Positions 34,105 to 41,640 of a stretch of 64,000 bases of DNA are shown here, piece by piece. Within the stretch, counting starts at the first letter, position 1. Each line of letters begins with the position of its first letter. The position numbers and the translations under genes are program-made. Source of the DNA: Legionella sp. (GTDB lineage: Bacteria > Pseudomonadota > Gammaproteobacteria > Legionellales > Legionellaceae); NCBI GenBank assembly GCA_031291095.1, contig JARLJR010000020.1, positions 1 through 64,000 on the forward strand. Direction: 5' to 3'. The notes beneath the pieces are model-generated. The model did no database searches. It was given only the letters and a program-made list of their open reading frames with translations, and was not told where the DNA came from.

Positions 34105-35550
34105 ATGTTGCCTCGATCCTGCGTCAAGAAAAGCATTTTTCTCTTCCCTAAATTAATTATAGGGTTTTTACTATTTAGCAAATCGTTTGCCTCAGCTCTA
34201 GTCGTTAACGACATTACCTTATTAAATCCTATCGTGGTAAAAGAAATCCTGGTTCCTAAATCAGTAGACGAGATAAGCCTATTAATTAAAAATCATCATG
34301 GTCCGATTTCTATTGGCGGGGGAAGATTTAGCCAAGGGGGGCAAATTGCCACGGATAATACTCTGTTTATTGATATGCGAAGTCTGAATCATATTTTAGC
34401 CCTTGATAAAGAAAAGCATTTAATCACCGTAGAAGCTGGGATTACATGGAGAAAAATTCAGGAAGCCATTGATAAATATGATCTATCACTGCAAATCATG
34501 CAGTCATTCTCCAGCTTTACGGTGGGTGGTTCACTGAGTGTTAACGCACATGGACGCTATGTAAATGAAGGGGCGATTATTAAATCCGTCAAATCAATTA
34601 AAATTGTACTTGCAGATGGACGAATCGTAAACGCCAGCAGGGATGAGAATAGTGAGCTATTTTTCGGTGCCATTGGTGGCTATGGTGGGCTTGGTGTTAT
34701 TGTTGAGGCCACCCTCTCTCTGAGTACGAACACTCCAGTAAAAAGAATTGCTCAAAAAATGAAAGTGGCTGACTATAAAAATTACTTTCTCCAGAATATT
34801 CGTCACGCACACAATGCGGTATTTCATAATGCCGATTTATATCCCCCTAGTTTTCAATATATTAATGCAGTAACCTGGGAAAAAACCAATGAACCTGTCA
34901 CGGTAAAAGAGAGACTAGCACCGATAAGCCGCCCTTCTGCTTATCAAGAATTTCTTTTAAATTGGGTATCAGATACCAAATCAGGAAAATATTTTAGGCA
35001 ACACATCTATAATCGATACGAAAATTTAGGCTCCATTATCGAATGGCGTAACTATGAGGCAAGCTATGATGTACTCAGCATTGAGCCTATGTCACGTGAA
35101 AAATCTACCTATGTGCTTCAAGAATATTTTATCCCCATTAATAATTTTGAGTCATTTACTAAAAAAATGATTTCGATCCTTAAACAAGATCATGTGAATG
35201 TTTTAAATATTTCAATCCGCCACGCCCTACCCGACCGTGAATCTTATTTATCATGGTCTAGAACTGAGGTTTTTTCATTTGTTATTTATTACAAACAAGG
35301 GGTTACTGAATCAGATAAAATAAATGTTAAAAAATGGACCTCCGCACTAATTGATGCGGCATTGGAGGAAGGCGGAACCTACTACTTACCTTATCAAATT
35401 ATTGCATCCAATGCTCAATTTTTAAAAGCATACCCACATGTCGTTGATTTTTTCGGCTTAAAAAACAACGTTGATCCTGATTATAAATTTAGGAATAAAC
35501 TTTTTGATCAGTACTATGCACACAGCTCACCAGAAAATGCTAAAATGTAA
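34105..35550 (+). CDS. Secreted FAD-linked oxidase (FAD_binding_4 type), 481 aa
   Basis: A signal or anchor segment spans about residues 10-32. The PCMH-type FAD domain follows with ISIGGGRFSQGGQIATDN, TVEAGITWRKIQEAI, SFTVGGSLSVNAHGRY and GAIGGYGGLGVIVEATLSLS. The C-terminal part resembles sugar-lactone or alditol oxidases (for example RHALPDRESYLSW). Such enzymes oxidise an alcohol and pass electrons to O2 or a carrier. Location outside the cytoplasm and neighbourhood of an outer-membrane channel suggest processing of an imported or exported small molecule. Confidence 0.82.
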   Translation: MLPRSCVKKSIFLFPKLIIGFLLFSKSFASALVVNDITLLNPIVVKEILVPKSVDEISLLIKNHHGPISIGGGRFSQGGQIATDNTLFIDMRSLNHILALDKEKHLITVEAGITWRKIQEAIDKYDLSLQIMQSFSSFTVGGSLSVNAHGRYVNEGAIIKSVKSIKIVLADGRIVNASRDENSELFFGAIGGYGGLGVIVEATLSLSTNTPVKRIAQKMKVADYKNYFLQNIRHAHNAVFHNADLYPPSFQYINAVTWEKTNEPVTVKERLAPISRPSAYQEFLLNWVSDTKSGKYFRQHIYNRYENLGSIIEWRNYEASYDVLSIEPMSREKSTYVLQEYFIPINNFESFTKKMISILKQDHVNVLNISIRHALPDRESYLSWSRTEVFSFVIYYKQGVTESDKINVKKWTSALIDAALEEGGTYYLPYQIIASNAQFLKAYPHVVDFFGLKNNVDPDYKFRNKLFDQYYAHSSPENAKM

Positions 35551-35621
35551 CTATAAGGACGACCTTATCCACCATGGTTTATCATTTCTGGACGGCCAGA
35601 CTATTCACAAGGAATAATACA

Positions 35622-35936
35622 ATGGCCTGGATCTATTTATTTTTCGCAGGATTACTTGAAGTTGTTTGGGCATATTATATGAAACAATCTTCAGGTTTCA
35701 CAAAACTGGTCCCTTCGATTATTACGCTCGTCACCATGGCCCTTAGTTTTATACTTTTATCCATCTCCATGCGGAGTCTTTCCTTAGGCACGGCTTATGC
35801 AATTTGGACTGGGATAGGTACCATCGGGGCATTCTTATTAGGTATCGTGCTTCTAGGAGAACCCGCAAATATGGCAAGAATAACCGCAGGGCTATTAATT
35901 ATTAGTGGGCTAATATTGATGAAGCTTTCCGGTTAA
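35622..35936 (+). CDS. SMR-family exporter, Gdx/SugE type, 104 aa
   Basis: Four transmembrane helices in 104 residues match the small multidrug resistance family. GLLEVVWAYYMKQSSGF has the essential Glu14-equivalent and the Lys-Gln-Ser of the guanidinium-exporting Gdx/SugE branch, and GTAYAIWTGIGTIGAFLLG the core of helix 3. The ATG at 35622 is chosen (AAGGAAT upstream and family length) over an upstream ATG at 35574. It is last of the plus-strand block. No ykkC-type riboswitch fold is evident before it. Confidence 0.88.
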   Translation: MAWIYLFFAGLLEVVWAYYMKQSSGFTKLVPSIITLVTMALSFILLSISMRSLSLGTAYAIWTGIGTIGAFLLGIVLLGEPANMARITAGLLIISGLILMKLSG

Positions 35937-36000
35937 AAAATATTCTTGGCCGTATTTTTCCACGCTCATTATTTTTCTGTCATTGGAGCCGCTTGGCGAC

Positions 36001-36062
36001 GAAGCAACCCAGGAGCGCAAGGCACTGTACCCTGGGTTGCTTCACTTCGTTCGTAATGATGG
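36001..36062. repeat. Palindromic dispersed repeat, copy 2
   Basis: GAAGCAACCCAGG (36001-36013) and CCTGGGTTGCTTC (36031-36043) form a perfect 13-bp inverted repeat with a 17-base loop. The right arm continues into the 33-bp unit 36030-36062 that matches 27286-27318 at 31 of 33 positions. The surrounding gap 35937-36213 holds no gene. Confidence 0.75.
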
Positions 36063-36213
36063 CAGAGTTTAAATAATTACATGCCTCATTAAAACTAATC
36101 AAGAGTATCAGAATATAAACCCTGTTGAAGCTGAAAAGCACATGATCCCATCCAAAAAATAACTTTATACCCTAAAAACCATACCGTGAAACACGGTATA
36201 GCCCCCAACGAAA

Positions 36214-37008
36214 TTAAGTACAATGTGATTGGATAAAATTTATAACCGTTTTGACAAAATGCGGATCCCAAAGATTATTATGATCTTTATCATCCAAAGC
36301 AACAAAAGTTTTAGGCTCATTGGCTTGATTAAAAAGCGTCAACCCTTGCTCAAAGGGTATGAGCTTATCCTGTTTACCATGCAAAATAAGCACAGGAGAT
36401 TTAACATTATGTATCCTCGCCAGCGAGTTATATTTATCCCATGGCGGTATAAAAATCCACGGATAATGGTAACGAGCAACTGCAGGTAATGAGGTATACG
36501 GGGACTGAAGAATTACAGCACAAGTAGGAAACTCTTCTGCCATTTTTACCGCCACTCCTGTACCTATTGACTCGCCATAGAGCACTAAAGGTAATGGTGA
36601 CATTCCTTGCTGCTGCAAAAAATGTATGGCGGTACGTGCATCAGTATAGAACCCCTCCTCTGTTGGGTTTCCCTTATTACCTCCAAACCCCCGATACTCC
36701 AACAGCAAAACACCAAATCCTGCATCCAAAAATGCGCGGGCCAAAAACATGCGATAGCCAATATGCCCAGCATTTCCATGTAGGAACAATACCGTTGGCT
36801 GGTTGGCTTTAGCCGCTTTGTACCAAGCCAGTAGCTCGATGCCGTCACTCGTTTTAAGATGCAACGATTGCATGTCCATAGCATGATAAACCTGCCGACT
36901 TGGCACTTCCCTGGCTGGAAAATAAATTAAATTCCTTTGAAAGACATACATAACCAAGGAGAGAGCAATTAGAGTAAAACAACCAACCTTAAGGATATTT
37001 ATAAGCAT
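36214..37008 (-). CDS. Membrane-anchored alpha/beta hydrolase (Bem46/ABHD13-like), 264 aa
   Basis: An N-terminal membrane anchor (about residues 5-25) precedes a full alpha/beta-hydrolase fold. VLFLHGNAGHIGYR is the oxyanion HG, VLLLEYRGFGGNKGNPTEEG follows, and LYGESIGTG carries the nucleophile Ser147. LILHGKQDKLIPFEQG carries the Asp and DKDHNNLW the His. This arrangement is the Bem46/ABHD13-like branch, probable esterases or thioesterases of unknown substrate. The ATG at 37008 has AGGAT 8 bases upstream; an adjacent TTG is rejected. Confidence 0.85.
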   Translation of the reverse strand: MLINILKVGCFTLIALSLVMYVFQRNLIYFPAREVPSRQVYHAMDMQSLHLKTSDGIELLAWYKAAKANQPTVLFLHGNAGHIGYRMFLARAFLDAGFGVLLLEYRGFGGNKGNPTEEGFYTDARTAIHFLQQQGMSPLPLVLYGESIGTGVAVKMAEEFPTCAVILQSPYTSLPAVARYHYPWIFIPPWDKYNSLARIHNVKSPVLILHGKQDKLIPFEQGLTLFNQANEPKTFVALDDKDHNNLWDPHFVKTVINFIQSHCT

Positions 37009-37159
37009 CAAGAAGATCCTGAAAAAGAGTTAACTGTCTTGTATTATTTTTTATTATTGTCACTACGCTATTTTTTGCACGTACTTTAAATATAGCGATA
37101 TTTGAATAATATATCGTCTTTGCTATACTTTTAGGCACATAACAGCAAAAAAGAACTTT

Positions 37160-38959
37160 ATGCCCTCTATTATTCTTTTTAATTATGTTCATTATGATGG
37201 TATTGGTGATTTCCAACACCTTCTCGATCTAACAAAGAAGATTCATCCCTTAGCATTAGAAGCTGGAATTGAAGTTGTTCCTTTAGTTTTATGCTCTGCC
37301 AAACACGAAAACTTGGTAAAAAAAAAATTAAATGATTTAAATTTGAACTTAAAACCGTTCGTCTTTACTATGGAGAAGTCCCCTCCCTTAAACGAACTGC
37401 ATCAGCAATTTGCTGAGTTTGTAACAAGTCATGTCGAGTTACAACATAATTTAAACGATGCGCTCGCAATTTTTCAGATTTCTACAGCCACTACTAAATC
37501 TCAAAAAGATACTCTTTTAGCGCATTGTTCTCCCAACATCCCTATTGTAAACATTCCTGAGCATTCTGGATTACGAACTGTAGCTTCCTTCACTGATTTT
37601 CCAAGAGATTTTGACGAGGGATATTATTTTTCAGGGGAAAAAAATATAAACGATCGCTGGCTTGGCCTGCCAGAATCATTAGAAAGTCCGTTAAAATATG
37701 GTATTAAACTACAGCCCCCCTTAGATCTTTCTAAAGAAGAAGCCCTGTCAACCTTTACTGATCAAAACTATGTCCACACCTTGCTAAAAAAAGAAGGTAC
37801 TGAGCCAATTGAAAAAAGTGAATTAACTGATTTTCTTAATAGGACGCAAATTATACCTGCTTATCTACAGGATTTCGAAAGCATCATAAAATTTATTTTA
37901 TATTGCATTGAGCATGAAAAGAATTCAGATAAAGAGATACTTTTTCACATTCATAATTATAATAATATTTTTAATCCTAGATTACGTTATCAGCTCAGCG
38001 TTAACGAATTAAGCGCAGAGGATTACTCGTTCTCCGCAATGGAAAATCGGGATGAGGACGTTGCACTGCCATGGCTTGAAAATACGCTCCTTACGGATGA
38101 GGGTTTTCAAAAATATGACTTTGATGATATAGAAATAAATATAGAACTTAATGTTAATGGCAACACACGTACGATCACTTATGGCGCTGCCTCTGCCTCG
38201 ACTAAAAAAACAGTTAGAATTTTAACTGGATTTTATTTAGAAGATGAAGATTACAATAAGTTATATCATCTCGCAGACTCAATCGTAGGGGTCTCAGGTG
38301 ATAATACACTGGAAAAAGCACTATCTCACAAGAAGCTCCCTTTCCTACAATCTCTGAATAAATTTACATTTGAATCGGCTATGCGTGCCTTATACGCGAT
38401 TAGCATAGACTGTTTACCCGAAGCATCACCCCAATTAAAACAATACCTGAGTAATTACTTTTTAGATAAAAATATGCGTTTAGATCATAAAGATCGACGC
38501 GAAAAACTATTGCAGGTGGACTGGAATGAATTGCATACAACGTGGGGTACTGTTGGCGATTCGTTACAAAAAAATTATAATTTTTATAATCACTTAAAAA
38601 GCATTTTCTATGAAGCGCTTTTGCATGCTTCTGCTGAAAAAGGCGATATTGAATTATTAAAAGTTATCCATAAAAATGCCCCGGAAATTAATGTGTTTTT
38701 ACCCAATAAAAAAGGGCAAACAGCACTTGAACTGGCAAAATTGGGTAATCATACCGCCTATATCGAAGAGTTTTCTCAGTTATTTGAACAACAATTAAAT
38801 CGAGTAACGCCTCAACCTGATGAGGAACAATCAAACTCGATATCACTTAGTAAGCAGAAAGATTCTTTCTTTTTTCAAAATCATTCTGCCTCGATACCTG
38901 AACCTAGCGATAATATACCTCAACCGGACCAAAGCACAAAAAAAGACCCTAAATTGTAA
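37160..38959 (+). CDS. Glycosyltransferase-like protein with C-terminal ankyrin-like repeat, 599 aa
   Basis: The N-terminus (HYDGIGDFQHLLDLTKKIHP) resembles the glycine loop of a GT-B sugar transferase. About residues 375-410 read DSIVGVSGDNTLEKALSHKK, the region where GT-B enzymes bind the nucleotide sugar (G-x-SGDN-x-x-E-A). Residues about 490-535 hold an ankyrin-like pair (ALLHASAEKGDIELLKVIHK, KKGQTALELAKLGNHTAYIE). The tail is Pro/Ser/Gln-rich and polar. No signal peptide is present. Together this fits a host-directed effector glycosyltransferase, but both the enzymatic activity and the secretion are inference. Confidence 0.65.
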   Translation: MPSIILFNYVHYDGIGDFQHLLDLTKKIHPLALEAGIEVVPLVLCSAKHENLVKKKLNDLNLNLKPFVFTMEKSPPLNELHQQFAEFVTSHVELQHNLNDALAIFQISTATTKSQKDTLLAHCSPNIPIVNIPEHSGLRTVASFTDFPRDFDEGYYFSGEKNINDRWLGLPESLESPLKYGIKLQPPLDLSKEEALSTFTDQNYVHTLLKKEGTEPIEKSELTDFLNRTQIIPAYLQDFESIIKFILYCIEHEKNSDKEILFHIHNYNNIFNPRLRYQLSVNELSAEDYSFSAMENRDEDVALPWLENTLLTDEGFQKYDFDDIEINIELNVNGNTRTITYGAASASTKKTVRILTGFYLEDEDYNKLYHLADSIVGVSGDNTLEKALSHKKLPFLQSLNKFTFESAMRALYAISIDCLPEASPQLKQYLSNYFLDKNMRLDHKDRREKLLQVDWNELHTTWGTVGDSLQKNYNFYNHLKSIFYEALLHASAEKGDIELLKVIHKNAPEINVFLPNKKGQTALELAKLGNHTAYIEEFSQLFEQQLNRVTPQPDEEQSNSISLSKQKDSFFFQNHSASIPEPSDNIPQPDQSTKKDPKL

Positions 38960-39033
38960 TGCTTAAATACACCCAATACATCCAATCATGTTGTATAATT
39001 TAAGTACAGAACTACTCAGGGATGTCCGCTCTC

Positions 39034-39249
39034 ATGAAAAAAATAATCTTAGCTCTATTGGTACTGATACCTGAACTATTTTTAACCGGATGTGTTATTG
39101 ATACGAACGCTTCTCGCGACTACGTATCGTCGGGATATAATGGAAGTTATGTCTCTTCTACTGGGTATGGTGTAAGTGATTATGGCCTTGGATTTGGGAC
39201 TAATTATAATCCTCGATATGGCCTAATGGATTTTGGCATCGAACATTAG
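39034..39249 (+). CDS. Small lipoprotein, 71 aa
   Basis: MKKIILALLVLIPELFLTGC is a lipoprotein signal peptide with lipobox L-T-G-C (modified Cys at 20). The mature part is Gly/Tyr/Ser-rich (SSTGYGVSDYGLGFGTNYNP), low in complexity. AGGGA lies about 11 bases before the ATG at 39034; an upstream ATG at 39022 would be too close to it. A function cannot be assigned; Gly/Tyr-rich lipoproteins are often small envelope components. Confidence 0.7.
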   Translation: MKKIILALLVLIPELFLTGCVIDTNASRDYVSSGYNGSYVSSTGYGVSDYGLGFGTNYNPRYGLMDFGIEH

Positions 39250-39354
39250 GGAATACCCAATTTTCCTATTTAAAATAAGATCTTAGCCTCTTTATTTGTC
39301 ATTCGGTCAATTAAGGAATACACTCGCTCGTCAAATTTTTATAAAGGACTATAA

Positions 39355-40242
39355 ATGTTTTTAAGGCTACACAGTGTGATTTTATCCTGCTCTATTTTAG
39401 GAACTTCGGCTTTTGCAGGCGCAATGGGCCCAGTATCAAATCCTCAAGGCTTCTTTATTGGTGCGGGAGGAAGTATTAATGCAGTAAGAATTCACCAAGA
39501 CTCATGGGGGCTAGGGCTTTCTAATTTGTATACTAATAGTGTGTTAACTTCTCAAGGAGTTGCTCAAGGTAACGCAGCACCGTTTCAAAAAACCAGTTTT
39601 AACTTTGCGCCCGAAGTCCAAGCGGGGTATTTAAAAAACTTTAATACCAATAACTACTATGGGATTAAATTTACTTATCAATACCTAGGCTCCGTGGCCA
39701 CTAATCGTGATCTCTATCTTCCACAAACAGGGGAACTTAGAAGTTTCAACCCTCCAGGCACCAGTTCCATGTTTGGCTATGCAATCGCTGATTCCGTTGA
39801 GACAACGATTAACCATAACATGAGTTTACTCGCCTTAATTGGTAAACAACTGGGTAATAAATACATCTACTTAGGAGTGGGTCCTTCTCTAACCAGTATT
39901 CAATCACAAAACTACAATTCCATAGGCTATGCCATTGTAGATGGAGCCACGCTCAATGTAACCGGATTGGTAAACTATGGTTCGCCCACCATTTGGGCAT
40001 GGGGAGGAGCGGCTCAAATTGGAATGAGCTACTTTATCAGCCCTTCCTGGTTTGTAGATGCCTCCTATACTTATTCTGTTGCAGGAAACTACACAAGCGC
40101 ACACAAACAATCTTTTGCTCATACTTCTTCGGCTGGAAGTACTACTATAGAAACCTCTGGAATATTGGCAACCAAAGATACGTTTAAAGCAACGATGATG
40201 CAGTCAGTTAATGTTTCTTTAAATAAGATATTTGACTTATAA
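39355..40242 (+). CDS. Outer-membrane beta-barrel protein, 295 aa
   Basis: A signal peptide (MFLRLHSVILSCSILGTSAFA, cleavage after about residue 21) is followed by repeated amphipathic strands such as GFFIGAGGSINAVRI, FNFAPEVQAGYLKN, YYGIKFTYQYLGS and WFVDASYTYSVAG. The last strand ends in a hydrophobic residue (VNVSLNKIFDL), as barrel proteins do. It resembles Legionella outer-membrane proteins of the OmpA-like/opacity type. AAAGGA precedes the ATG. A hairpin follows the stop. Confidence 0.8.
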   Translation: MFLRLHSVILSCSILGTSAFAGAMGPVSNPQGFFIGAGGSINAVRIHQDSWGLGLSNLYTNSVLTSQGVAQGNAAPFQKTSFNFAPEVQAGYLKNFNTNNYYGIKFTYQYLGSVATNRDLYLPQTGELRSFNPPGTSSMFGYAIADSVETTINHNMSLLALIGKQLGNKYIYLGVGPSLTSIQSQNYNSIGYAIVDGATLNVTGLVNYGSPTIWAWGGAAQIGMSYFISPSWFVDASYTYSVAGNYTSAHKQSFAHTSSAGSTTIETSGILATKDTFKATMMQSVNVSLNKIFDL

Positions 40243-40258
40243 AGACGCTCGATCTTGA

Positions 40259-40286
40259 CGTAAGCTAGGCTGTTACCTAGCTTACG
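40259..40286. terminator. Strong hairpin after the outer-membrane protein gene
   Basis: CGTAAGCTAGG and CCTAGCTTACG form a perfect 11-bp stem with a 6-base loop (CTGTTA), 17 bases past the stop. There is no T-run, so this may act as an RNA-stabilising hairpin or a weak terminator rather than a textbook one. Confidence 0.5.
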
Positions 40287-40357
40287 CATTCACGCTACGC
40301 AGTTGCCAGCAAGCACTGATAATTGATGAACATTAATATTATTATTTTTTAATAACA

Positions 40358-40516
40358 TTATTTGTTCCATTGATCACATTTATGGTCTTCATTAAGCACC
40401 ATATCCTGCTGTGATAATTCGTTTTTTATTATATATTTTTTTAAGAGATGCAACACAATTCCTTCTATTTTATCATCTGTGTTTTCAAATGATTTCTCGA
40501 TGCTTTTATTATCCAT
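40358..40516 (-). CDS. Small hypothetical protein, 52 aa
   Basis: An ATG at 40516 with AAGGAG 6-11 bases upstream opens a 52-codon frame to TAA at 40358-40360. The protein begins MDNKSIEKSFENTDDKIEGI and has a Leu/Lys-rich amphipathic helix, then ends DHKCDQWNK. It is acidic at the N-terminus and soluble. Start context and spacing are good, supporting a real gene. No family is recognised. Confidence 0.55.
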   Translation of the reverse strand: MDNKSIEKSFENTDDKIEGIVLHLLKKYIIKNELSQQDMVLNEDHKCDQWNK

Positions 40517-40695
40517 AATCACTCCTTCATTAATTGTCTAACAAACGTTTATTAGCAATCAGGATCGACCATTTTAGTTTGTGATTAGTTTTTAACAATT
40601 ATGGTTTTCCTCAAATATGGAATTAGTATAGAAAGTCTATTTGCAATGAGCTAGGCTATGATTAGTTAAATATTTAATTAAGACCCCATTAAATT

Positions 40696-41529
40696 ATGAC
40701 CTTAAAATTAGGCTGGCTACATGAACTTTATCTCAACTGGCAAAACGATCGGGTGTCAAGCCTTGCCGCGGCCCTTGCTTACTACACTCTATTTTCTCTA
40801 GCGCCAATTTTATTGATTTGCATTTCCTTAGTGGGAACGTTATTTGGCGAAGATGCAGCCCGAGGACAAATATTAGGGCAAGTCAATGCCTTATTGGGAG
40901 AACAAACGGCCCTCCAAATCCAAGAAATGATAAATAATGCCAATCACCCCTCAACAGCGTTAATCGCACGACTTTTTAGTATTATCGTTTTATTATTTAG
41001 CGCCTCGCGAGTATTTAGTTCAATTCAAGAAGGATTAAATATTATTTGGGGCGTTCAGGTTAATCCCCACCAAAAATGGTTTGCGCTGATTAAAAATCAA
41101 TTTGCATCGTTTGCGATGATATTAATTTTCGCTTTTTTATTATTTTCCTCTTTAGCCTTAAGTGCCCTATTAGCTATTTTAAGCAGTCATATTAATTATT
41201 TTATTGGCACGAATATTTTCATCGAGCTCATTATTAGTTACTCATTTTCTTTTTTATTAGTAACCTTACTCTTTGCCATGATGTTTAAAAATCTGCCTGA
41301 TATTGAGCTTAAATGGAGTAACGTATGGGTCGGCGCCTTAATTACCGCGTTATTGTTTAGCCTTGGAAAAATAGCAATCGGCTTTTATTTGAATAAAGCA
41401 CCAATTGCCTCTGTTTTTGGTGCTGCAAGCTCCGTTATCGTGCTGTTAATATGGGTTTATTATTCAGCTCAAATTTTCTTTATTGGTGCGGAAATAACCA
41501 AGATTTATACGAATCATAGATCAAGGTGA
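40696..41529 (+). CDS. YihY/BrkB-family membrane protein, 277 aa
   Basis: Six membrane helices follow the N-terminal RVSSLAAALAYYTLFSLAPI, which is the most conserved segment of the YihY/UPF0761 family. SASRVFSSIQEGLNIIWGV and the C-terminal ASVFGAASSVIVLLIWVYYS, then FFIGAEITKIY, are also diagnostic. The length is normal. The family is widespread in bacterial inner membranes, was once mistaken for RNase BN, and has no agreed transport substrate. It precedes the 1199-residue repeat protein in the same direction. Confidence 0.9.
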   Translation: MTLKLGWLHELYLNWQNDRVSSLAAALAYYTLFSLAPILLICISLVGTLFGEDAARGQILGQVNALLGEQTALQIQEMINNANHPSTALIARLFSIIVLLFSASRVFSSIQEGLNIIWGVQVNPHQKWFALIKNQFASFAMILIFAFLLFSSLALSALLAILSSHINYFIGTNIFIELIISYSFSFLLVTLLFAMMFKNLPDIELKWSNVWVGALITALLFSLGKIAIGFYLNKAPIASVFGAASSVIVLLIWVYYSAQIFFIGAEITKIYTNHRSR

Positions 41530-41640
41530 ATCTGGCTTCAATCCGGTATTAAGCTGCACTAATACGCGCTACGGTATTTTTTACGGTATTTAATACCGCC
41601 TAATTGCGTTAAGCTAACGTTTTTATCGAACTTTATTTCT

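Noticed and set aside
34105-35936. Guanidine (ykkC-type) riboswitch before the Gdx/SugE gene
   Set aside because: The upstream sequence is coding for the FAD oxidase up to 35550 and the short gap shows none of the conserved aptamer features.
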